Shown here in pieces: positions 10,665 through 18,738 of a DNA stretch of 64,000 nucleotides. The position numbers and the translations under genes are program-made. The DNA lies in contig JASBNA010000049.1 in assembly GCA_038087015.1 (NCBI GenBank), positions 279,841 through 343,840 on the forward strand, written 5' to 3'. The notes under the pieces were generated by a model. The model made no database searches. It saw only the letters and a list, made by a program, of their open reading frames with translations, and was not told where the DNA came from. Every line of letters begins with the position of its first letter. Position 1 is the stretch's first letter. Origin of the DNA: Cerrena zonata. Its lineage: Eukaryota; Basidiomycota; Agaricomycetes; Polyporales; Cerrenaceae.

Positions 10665-11382
10665 TTCGAATGATCTAATGAAAGAGACTGGAATAACAAA
10701 TCAAAAGGAATTCAATTCAGTTTTATAAGATCTTCGATGCTGTTAATACTTTATTCATCGCTGATAAGCCTGCATATACCCATCACCGATAAACCACTCC
10801 AAAAGAAAAAATCCGTAAATTACAACTGATACCTTTGGCATACCCTCCCCGGGCAGGCCCGAACTGCTACTCGACTGCCTTTAGCCAGTTGATTCTAAAC
10901 ACTTCATTTGTCCTACGTATGTTTGGTGATGTCAATACTCTTCAGTCGGGCCCTCGCTGGGCCTGCTACTTCTGCCTTATTGCAAAACCAAATGATCACT
11001 GGCCAATGACCATCCAAACCATTCGAACTGGCATCCAAATCATTCGAACTGGCATTGAAACCACCCAAACTGTAATCCGTACAAACCAGCTGCCCAGCTG
11101 CCTGTTCAAGTCGATCTAACATCAATCTCCTCGATCTATGGCTCCAAATGCTCTCCAACACCATCCCCACATACTCGGATCTGATTGGCCAAAGATACCT
11201 GGTCGCTTTGTTGCAATCGATGCCACCGGAGCGAGCCATCGGGCCTTTGCGCGTTGACGGAATTTGGCGAAAGCCTATCGTGTCACGTGACCGGGACGTC
11301 ACGTGATGTAGGTTGATAATGCAAAAAGTGTATTTGTATTCTATTTACTAAGTTATTTAATTGCAAAAAAAAACGCCTGGGG
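10665..11382. promoter_or_regulatory. DUR1,2 upstream region: direct repeat and twin CACGTG boxes
   Basis: I see no convincing gene here. Besides the GATA pair it has a 21-base direct repeat (11011-11031 and 11032-11052, one mismatch, core CATTCGAACTGG) and two TCACGTGA-type palindromes with CACGTG at 11284-11289 and 11300-11305, a spacing of 16 bases. CACGTG is the Cbf1/bHLH core. The twin boxes lie nearer the VPS36 3' end than the DUR1,2 start, so their target is unclear. G+C content is higher than in neighbouring spacers. Confidence 0.4.
10763..10793. promoter_or_regulatory. Pair of GATA sites upstream of DUR1,2
   Basis: GATAAG at 10763-10768 and GATAAA at 10788-10793, about 100 and 125 bases before the DUR1,2 ATG. 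Urea amidolyase genes in yeasts are switched on by GATA factors (Gln3/Gat1) under nitrogen limitation, so these are plausible binding sites. Short motifs, hence moderate confidence. Confidence 0.45.
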
Positions 11383-13372
11383 CTAGAATTGGAGTCCTGC
11401 CAACTCGTTCAACGAGTCACTGGGCCCGAGGGGCGGGTGTTTTTGGTTGAGTTCCTTGATGCGTAGTTCTGCTTGGTTTTCGATTCCAAATTGGAATTGC
11501 GGGTTTATGTTGATCAAGCTATTGGCGGAATCGTGGTTGATTTTCAACTGTTCGCTGATTTGTTTTTGCTCGGAGAGGATGTCTTGTTTGACGCGGGATA
11601 GGATCGAGTCGTCGTCTTCGGTGTAGTTGTCCAGGAACTTATTGATGAAATAGAACGTCCCGCTAATGTCCTGATCGATCACGATGAGACCCATTTCAAG
11701 GCACTTGTCGATTTCTTCGATACAAATCCCGTAGGACCAATGGAAATGGTCACTTATATCAGCAATGGTGTTTCCCTTGAAGTAATTATAAGTCTCGTGC
11801 AAGTAGTAATCGAAATCCTCTTCCACCAACTCGCCATGTTTGAATAGCTCGCTCTTGTACTTTTCGTACTTGAAGTTTTCTTCTTCTTTGGCTAAGAACT
11901 GAATGATTATATTAGAGGAACTCTTGATTTTGGTATTTTTGGCTCATCACTACCAAGCCCGATTTGGAGTAGGTGTTGGATTTAATTGGTAAATTCAATT
12001 CTTCAAATAATTCAATACTCTTATTGAAATCCTGGGGGCCAATAAGTTCGGTCCCAAAGCCCTGGGTCATCGTTAAATATCGGTTATAATTGGCAAATAG
12101 TTCTTGCAGGGTTATCATGGATGTTGATTTGACAAGCTCGAAATTCATCAAGTATTCACTAATGTGTCTTGCTAGTTCTCGATGGTATAAATTAGACGTC
12201 TTGTTAATCATAAGCTGTGGTAATACTTTGGTATTATTAAACTTATTACTTGTAGGTTTGATTAAGCGGCTGAATGAACTTGATAATTTAATAAGGTCTT
12301 GTGCCTTATACATTAATTGTTCCAAATCCTCTAATGAACTGGTTAATATAAACTCGTTTTGCTTCCGTTGTTGTTCTCCCAATCTCTCTAAACTATGGAT
12401 CCCAGTACCCCTAATTTTTTCTTCTTGTCTTCTGGCTGGCTCAAGCTTAACCGCGTCTTCATTCACCATTCCTTTACTAACCAACCTATCCCACTTGATT
12501 GTATCAAGGGCCTCATTCAACAATTGGCAAAACTCAACCTCTCCTCCTTTTCTGAAACTTAACTTAATATAGGGACTTTTATTAGTATAGACTTCAGTAT
12601 CATTTTCCAACTTAATGTTTAGCGGATTATTATACCTTGGTTCCACTTGTAACACATCCTCGCTTATTTGCAATCTTTTCTGTAGTTCAATTGGTAAGCC
12701 AGATCTCAATTCACTCCCACACATCTCACAGTACTTCATCAGCGGATGATTGATAAAAGTACATTTCCCACACTGGGAGTCTTTAGTCTCTGTAGGCGGA
12801 GGTGACGGCGACGAAAACTCCTGCTGCTTCACCACTGCCGGTATGGGTGTTGGAGCCTTGGATCCTTTCTCTGCTTTGCTAATTGCTCTTTTGATTAATG
12901 CCTTTGATGCTTTCACTCCACACGATCCACAGCTGGGTATATCCTCCTCAAGATCAACCTTATTCGATACCTGGTTATTAAAAGAGCATATCATGCATAC
13001 CCAATCACAAAGCTTTTCTGGTGTTTCATCGACGCTGGGATTTTGAGTTTGCACTGGCTTATCTGATTTCAAAAATACCTTTACTTTAGGCGATGATCTC
13101 AAAAATTTCTCAACCAATATGGCCAGTGATACATCATTAAGGTTCACACTCACACATAACCCTTTATCCTTGTTGTCCAAGTAAATGATTCTTTTATTCG
13201 ATAAATATATTCTCCCATTCTGTCGATTGATAATCTTCAGTTTACCTTGATATAACCCTACATTATCTCGAACGCACAAGTTGTGCTCGTTTTCAAGCAA
13301 TATGGGCCGGTCACTCCTGTTAATAGACACCTTCTGCCATACGTCTATCCTTGAATTCTCCTGTGAAGTCAT
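11383..13372 (-). CDS. VPS36: ESCRT-II subunit Vps36, interrupted by a +1 frameshift
   Basis: Vps36 joins Snf8 and Vps25 in ESCRT-II, which sorts ubiquitinated membrane cargo into multivesicular bodies at endosomes. The N-terminus is a GLUE/split-PH domain ('NRQNGRIYLSNKRIIYLD') carrying two NZF-type zinc fingers, one with CMIC and CGSC pairs near residues 125-155 and one 'CGKCTFINHPLMKYCEMCG' near 200-220, as in baker's yeast Vps36. The C-terminal half has the EAP45 winged-helix region ('YYLHETYNYFKGNTIADISDHFHWSYGICIEEIDKCLEMGL'). Joined length 662 residues. The frame changes by +1 at 11917-11918: GAG TTC CTC TAA in the first frame, TTC-TCT-AAT-ATA if one C is dropped, giving 'NQEFSNIIIQFLAKEEEN' without a gap. 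The C-terminal half lacks its own plausible start, so this is one gene. Confidence 0.9.
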
Positions 13373-13789
13373 CTCATGGCATTTCCAAATGGTAATTCAA
13401 TTCTAGTTCAAATCGGCTTTTCATATATTTTGATCTCGCTGCTAACCTGTAAACCGGCGCACTCAATATGCAAAATCCACAAATGAAAGGAAAAAAATCA
13501 GAAAAATCAGCCTACGCTTCACGAAATCAAACGGATCAAACCTTTTAGAATCACCGCCGACCAGTGAATTCTACAGTCAATTGGAACGATCCAGCCTTAG
13601 CTGATAGAATCAAGAGTATTTCTGGACTGAAAACGAAAGTTGGAGAGTCATTAATAGCAATTGTCCCTGTTTCCACCAGTTCTGTTTTGTTTTGGCATCT
13701 CATCTAATCAGCCATCATCTTGAATTATATTTAAGGCCTTCCACTGACCAGTATTTGTTAAGATAGTTTAAACAGATCAAGTATTAGCC
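13373..13789. promoter_or_regulatory. Divergent spacer between VPS36 and HYM1
   Basis: 417 bases between two divergent starts, so it holds both promoters. I see no recognisable sites beyond AT-rich stretches. Confidence 0.4.
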
Positions 13790-14806
13790 ATGGCGTTTTT
13801 ATTCAAAAGAAACCCAAAGACGCCTCCTGATCTTGTTCGGGCATTGAATGAACAAATTTCCAAGCTTGATTCTAGCAATGATAGTAATAAGAAATATCAA
13901 GATGAGTGTTCTCGATTTTTGAAACAAATGAAAGTTATAGTTGATGGGGATGACGAAAATGTACCCCAGCCAGATCAAATAAGTCAGTTGGCTCAAGAAA
14001 TCTATCAAACAGATTGTCTTTATAATATGATTTATAATTTGAAAAAATTGGATTTTGATTCTCGGAAAGATGTTTATAATGTATTTCTGGCTTTACTACG
14101 ACGTCAAATTGGGAGTAAATCTCCCACAGTTGAATATCTTATAAATACCAAACCGGAAATTATTATAATGTTATTAAAAGGACCAGAAAACCAAGAAGTA
14201 AGCTTAATTTGCGGACAAATTTTGAGAGATTGTATCAAATTTGAATCAATAAATAAATTTATTTTATCAAGTCCATTATTTTGGAATTTTTTCAAATACG
14301 TTAAAATTCCAACTTTTGAAATTGCAAATGATGCATTTAATACATTACATGATTTATTAACTATTCATAAAAAATTAGTTTCAGAATTTTTAGCTAAAAA
14401 TTATGAAATCTTTAATGCAAGTATGAACCAATTGATTCAATCAGATAATTACGTTACCAAAAGGCAAAGTGTAAGACTTTTAGCTGAGTTGGTTTTACTA
14501 AAACAAAACCAAGTGTTTTTAAATAAATATTTCGATGATACTAATAATTTGAAGTTAATTATGTTATTATTGAGTGATAAACTGAGTATTTTACAATTAG
14601 AAGGATTTCATATATTTAAATTTTTTGTTGCTAAACCAAAAAAATCACAAAAGATTTTGGATATATTGATTAAAAACAAAGGTAACTTTATGGCTTTTTT
14701 CCAAAAATTTGATATTGCTGATTTTAATGATTCAAATTTGATCGATGAAAGAGATTACATTTTAGGCGAAATTCAAAAATTACCTGATATCGAGAGAAAA
14801 GTTTAG
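13790..14806 (+). CDS. HYM1: Mo25/Cab39-family scaffold Hym1
   Basis: Mo25-like armadillo-type scaffold that, in yeasts, supports the Cbk1/Kic1 RAM kinase network (cell separation, polarised growth). The 338-residue protein starts 'MAFLFKRNPKTPPDLV', the usual 'F-K-x-x-x-K-T-P-x-x-L-V' opening of the family, and carries 'LLRRQIGSKSPTVEYL', 'LLKGPENQEVSLICGQILRDCIKFE', 'TLHDLLTIHKKLVSEFL', 'SDNYVTKRQSVRLLAELVL' and 'KLSILQLEGFHIFKFFVAKPKK', all matching Mo25 blocks in order. Full length. A CTG codon at 14087-14089 (codon 100) lies where human MO25 has Asn in 'FNNILRRQIG', so Ser is the better reading. It ends 70 bases from the convergent aminotransferase gene. Confidence 0.95.
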   Translation: MAFLFKRNPKTPPDLVRALNEQISKLDSSNDSNKKYQDECSRFLKQMKVIVDGDDENVPQPDQISQLAQEIYQTDCLYNMIYNLKKLDFDSRKDVYNVFLALLRRQIGSKSPTVEYLINTKPEIIIMLLKGPENQEVSLICGQILRDCIKFESINKFILSSPLFWNFFKYVKIPTFEIANDAFNTLHDLLTIHKKLVSEFLAKNYEIFNASMNQLIQSDNYVTKRQSVRLLAELVLLKQNQVFLNKYFDDTNNLKLIMLLLSDKLSILQLEGFHIFKFFVAKPKKSQKILDILIKNKGNFMAFFQKFDIADFNDSNLIDERDYILGEIQKLPDIERKV

Positions 14807-14876
14807 TTTACATTCACTCTTTTGCATGAATTAGATTTTATTTAATTCCATATATATATCATATAATGTAAATATT

Positions 14877-15971
14877 TTAACATACCACTCGTGACCAATC
14901 CTTAAATTCTTCTTCACCGTATTGGATATTTTTAATCCATCCGAGAATAGTCTCGCACAATTCGCTACTGGTACCGACTTCGATATCTTTACCCTGCCAG
15001 CCAATTCTATTGATTGAAGAAACAACAGCGGCAGTACCACAGCCAAAGGCTTCAACCAATTGGCCCTTGGCAGCTTTATCGAAAACTTCATGAATAGTGA
15101 ACTGACGCTCGGAAATAGCCCACTCATCACTTGGTAGCTTACCCCTAGCTAATTCTAAAATGGAATCTCTGGTAATCCCTTCTAAAATAGTACCATCCAA
15201 AGGAGCAGTAACTAATTCTTTTTTACCTGATTCATCTTTGAATACAAAGAATACGTTCATCATCCCAGCTTCAGTGATATAACCTTCTTCGCCAAACAAC
15301 CATAAGTTTTGAGAATAACCTCTTGCAGCAGCCGTCTTTTGAGGTAATACACTTGGACCGTAATTAGCACCTAATTTACTATTACCCACCCCACCTGGCC
15401 AAGCTCTAACCGCATAATCGGTAGCTTCCAAAGACATTTTCCCACCAAAATAAGTGGAATTTACTGGACTGAGGATAACATATAGTAAAGCTCTATCAGG
15501 AGGTCTAATGCGAACGGAAGGAGTGGTTCCAATCAAGGTAGGTCTAATATACAAAGAAGAATTGAATCCTTGTGGAGTAAAGTCTTTATCGATACTGATA
15601 AGCTGGTCGATCAACTTTAATAATTCTTCTCCGTCAAAAGTAGGTAAAGCAAGTCTTTGGGCAGACATATTCATTCTAGCCATATTCATATAATTTCTAA
15701 AAGTCCTAATCTTACCATCTTGTCCACGGTAAGCTTTCATCCCTTCAAATAATTCAAACGCGTATTGTAAAGCACAGCAAGAAGGCGGTAAGGACAAGTT
15801 ATGATACGGACTGATTTTGGGAGTACCCCAGCCATCTTTTTCTGTCCATTCCACCTCTAACATATGATCAGTGAAGTCATTCCCGAATTCATAATTTTCC
15901 TTAGGCTTGTTTTCTTTTGAAGTAGTTGAGTTGATGATTTCAACTTTGGAAGCATCAAGTGGAGCAGCCAT
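14877..15971 (-). CDS. Branched-chain amino acid aminotransferase, cytosolic-type copy
   Basis: PLP-dependent class IV aminotransferase that makes or degrades leucine, isoleucine and valine. Family blocks: 'YAFELFEGMKAYRG', 'LYIRPTLIGT', 'LLYVILSPV', 'YAVRAWPGGVGNSKLGANYGPS' containing the PLP lysine (SKLGANY), 'LWLFGEEGYITEAGMMNVFF', 'TAPLDGTILEGITRDSILELAR' and 'EAFGCGTAAVV'. The ATG at 15971 gives 364 residues (MAAPLDASKVEI) with no targeting peptide, so cytosolic by inference (BAT2/Bat22 type). It lies in tandem, same strand, with a closely similar paralogue that has a mitochondrial leader. Two TGAGTCA/TGACTCA Gcn4 boxes lie upstream. Compared with its neighbour it carries more substitutions in the body ('SVRIRPPDR', 'INSTTSKENKPK'). 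Confidence 0.92.
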   Translation of the reverse strand: MAAPLDASKVEIINSTTSKENKPKENYEFGNDFTDHMLEVEWTEKDGWGTPKISPYHNLSLPPSCCALQYAFELFEGMKAYRGQDGKIRTFRNYMNMARMNMSAQRLALPTFDGEELLKLIDQLISIDKDFTPQGFNSSLYIRPTLIGTTPSVRIRPPDRALLYVILSPVNSTYFGGKMSLEATDYAVRAWPGGVGNSKLGANYGPSVLPQKTAAARGYSQNLWLFGEEGYITEAGMMNVFFVFKDESGKKELVTAPLDGTILEGITRDSILELARGKLPSDEWAISERQFTIHEVFDKAAKGQLVEAFGCGTAAVVSSINRIGWQGKDIEVGTSSELCETILGWIKNIQYGEEEFKDWSRVVC

Positions 15972-16624
15972 TTTCAATACTTCTTGATTTAAATGCTAGC
16001 CTCTCTAGCAGAACCTGTTTTGCTTCCTATTTATACATGTAGTGAGTCATAGATTTTAATGGAGAGTTCTTTAAGCTGCAAACGGATTACTTTGGTTTTT
16101 CGCATCTTTTTTGGCCTCAGCCGAGCACTAGCGCCGATAGCCGCTTCTTGTATCGATAAGGCTGAAGCTTATCAACGTATACTGACTCATTTTGGGTCGA
16201 ATACATGGAATTTCTAGGTGCTTGTCATTACGAGATTATCCAACCGTTTGTCTAAACCGTGAAATTCGCCCCTGTAGAGCTCCGTTTCCGCTCCGGTGTA
16301 GCCAAGGGTATTGTTCTAGGCTAGATATTCGGTGATTCAACGATTTATTATCGTAGTTGCTATATTAACCCCAAATCATATGTTACCGTTCACACCTAAC
16401 CTTTCACCTATTACCACCGAGAGGCTATCGGAGGATGTATCTTACAGTCCTTACTAGTGGATTCATGAGGTGAGTAATTGTTGCAAATTTATAGGAGAAT
16501 GTTGCGAATTTTGCAAAATATTGTTACGCATTGACTACAAATATCATTAATAAACGGTATATTCTATGAGGCTAACCCACAACACTATAATACATAGAAA
16601 AGAACTAGAAAGTAATCATTTAAA
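15972..16624. promoter_or_regulatory. Promoter of the cytosolic BAT gene with two Gcn4 boxes
   Basis: TGAGTCA at 16043-16049 and TGACTCA at 16183-16189 are exact Gcn4 consensus sites, about 75 and 215 bases before the ATG. This fits control by general amino-acid starvation. The remainder is spacer and the 3' flank of the second BAT gene, with no gene seen. Confidence 0.6.
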
Positions 16625-17824
16625 TTATTGAGCAACTCTTGACCAGTCTTTAAATTCTTCTTCACCGTATTGAATTCTTCTAATCCATTCAGCAACGTCT
16701 TTTGTTAATTCACCACTAGCACCATCTGCAACAGGAACATCGATATCTTTACCGTTCCAACCAATTCTATTGATTGGAGAAACAACGGCAGCAGTACCAG
16801 AACCAAAGGCTTCAACCAATTGGCCCTTAGCAGCTTTATCGAAAACTTCATGAATAGTGAATTTACGTTCAGAAATGGTCCATTCGTCACTTGGTAATTT
16901 TTCTTTTGCTAAAGTTAAAACAGAATCTCTAGTAACCCCTTCTAAAATAGTACCATCCAAAGGAGCAGTGACTAATTCTTTTTTACCTGATTCATCTTTG
17001 AAAACAAAGAAAACATTCATGGTACCAACTTCAGTGATATAACCTTCTTCACCGAATAACCATAAGTTCTGTGCGTAACCTTTGGAAGCGGCCTTTTGTT
17101 GGGGTAAAACACAAGGAGCATAATTAGCACCTAATTTACGGTTACCAACCCCACCTGGCCAAGCTCTAACCGCATAATCGGTAGCTTCTAAAGCAACTGG
17201 TTTGAAACCAGAAGAATAGTAAGGACCAACAGGAGATGCAATAACGTATAATAATGCACGATCTGGAGAACCAACTCCCAAAGAAGGAGTGGTACCAATT
17301 AAAGTTGGTCTCAAATATAAAGAGTAACCGTTACCTTTTGGAACAAAACTTTCATCAATAAGTAAAAATTGATCAATCAATTTCAATAACTCTTCATTAT
17401 CAAAGGTAGGTAAAGCAATTCTTTCAGCTGATTGGTTCATTCTGATCATGTTTTTAGTAGGTCTGAAAGTTCTGATCTTATCATTTGAATCACGGTATGC
17501 CTTCATACCTTCGAATAATTCAAAGGCATAATGGAAAACAATAGTGGATGGATCCAATGATAAGTTATGGTATGGACTGATTTTGGGAGTACCCCAACCG
17601 GCTTCTTTAGTCCATTCGATCTCCAACATATGGTCAGTGAATGTTTGACCAAAGACTAATTTGTCATTTGGAAGTTTTTCCTTTGGAGTACTAGTCTTGG
17701 TAATTTGAATTTTGGATGCTTCAAGTGGAGCTTGGGCCATGGTTGATTTATATCTAAAGAAACTGTTAGTATTCCTCAAACCTGCACTAGACAATCGTGG
17801 TATTATTCTGGAAAATGATCTCAT
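16625..17824 (-). CDS. Branched-chain amino acid aminotransferase, mitochondrial copy
   Basis: Same reaction as the tandem paralogue. The chosen ATG (17824) begins 'MRSFSRIIPRLSSAGLRNTNSFFRYKSTMAQ', an Arg/Ser-rich amphipathic leader typical of a mitochondrial presequence (BAT1/Bat21 type); an in-frame stretch of 45 residues further upstream looks like UTR. The enzyme body has 'FELFEGMKAYRD', 'YAVRAWPGGVGNRKLGANYAPC' with the PLP lysine, 'LWLFGEEGYITEVGTMNVFFVFKDESGKKELVTAPLDGT' (split here only for reading) and ends 'EEFKDWSRVAQ'. 399 residues. The internal Met of 'STMAQAPLEAS' (17740) aligns with the start of the cytosolic copy, so a second, untargeted product from that ATG is possible. A Gcn4 box lies at 18033-18039. 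Confidence 0.93.
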   Translation of the reverse strand: MRSFSRIIPRLSSAGLRNTNSFFRYKSTMAQAPLEASKIQITKTSTPKEKLPNDKLVFGQTFTDHMLEIEWTKEAGWGTPKISPYHNLSLDPSTIVFHYAFELFEGMKAYRDSNDKIRTFRPTKNMIRMNQSAERIALPTFDNEELLKLIDQFLLIDESFVPKGNGYSLYLRPTLIGTTPSLGVGSPDRALLYVIASPVGPYYSSGFKPVALEATDYAVRAWPGGVGNRKLGANYAPCVLPQQKAASKGYAQNLWLFGEEGYITEVGTMNVFFVFKDESGKKELVTAPLDGTILEGVTRDSVLTLAKEKLPSDEWTISERKFTIHEVFDKAAKGQLVEAFGSGTAAVVSPINRIGWNGKDIDVPVADGASGELTKDVAEWIRRIQYGEEEFKDWSRVAQ

Positions 17825-18738
17825 CGTGCTATATATCGTGTGATAGCTATTAAACAAGGAACAAACAACCTTATATAGGGGAAAGAAAAACAGCCCAAAA
17901 AAAAAATCAACTGATAAATTTTTTTGATCGGGAAAACAAGAGCGAACGTCAAGTGTCAATGCTTCTCAGTATCACCACTAAACTTGGATTATCTTTCACC
18001 AAGAGTACTCTAATTTTTTTTCGTTATTTCTTTGACTCATTCCTCAGCTTTTTTCCCTAAAATTTTCACTCCTGTTCCGGGCGGAATAACTATCATTTTT
18101 CATTGGACATCGCACCAAAAACGAAAACCACTCGCCAAAACCGGCGAAAATCGAAAGACCCAACCGACACAATTTTGCAAAACCAATAAACCTGTCAACT
18201 GATAGCCGGCAATTAGAACGGGATCATCAACTGATTGCCGGGAAGTGGGACTCGACAGCTGCAGAAAAGCATGCATTTCCAGAACAAAGCACCATTCAAT
18301 CGTACAAGAAGATCAAAGCAACATACCTATTAGAGTAATGATGAAGAAACAGAAAAAGTAGATAGACTTTTGATCTGAACCCGTGGGAAAATAGGGTATA
18401 TTTATATATTTTTAGTACCGTACCTCTGGTGAGGGTAGGTGACTAATTTTCGGTATTAGAAGGAATAGTTTAATTCTCCCCCACAATTTTGCGATTCCGG
18501 TCTGAGGAATCGAACTCGGAAGGTTTGGCGAAAATTTTCAGTATTGTACATTAAAAGAATAAATATCTATCTACAAGTTTGGGCCGGACCAGACCACGAG
18601 GTTTTCGATGACTGTGCCTTGTAAATGGACTCTGGAGTCGCTTCCGATGTTAAGAACCGGTGGCTGGCCGCTTTGTTTCGGAGTCTTTTATGAAATCCAG
18701 CACTTCAAAGGGACTAGTCCAAATGACCAGTCCTGAAT
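17825..18738. promoter_or_regulatory. Upstream region of the mitochondrial BAT gene
   Basis: TGACTCA at 18033-18039 is an exact Gcn4 site about 210 bases before the ATG. The rest (CCGG-rich patch at 18075-18245, then AT-rich sequence) has no gene. A tRNA-like B box on the minus strand near 18505-18520 does not fold into a tRNA. Confidence 0.45.

Noticed and set aside
10835..11302. Open frames of 94 and 129 residues on opposite strands upstream of DUR1,2
   Set aside because: They overlap each other, one relies on the direct repeat, and neither has yeast-like codon use.
18495..18535. Possible tRNA on the minus strand (B-box-like GAGTTCGATTCC)
   Set aside because: T-stem bases do not pair and no acceptor or anticodon stem can be drawn around it.
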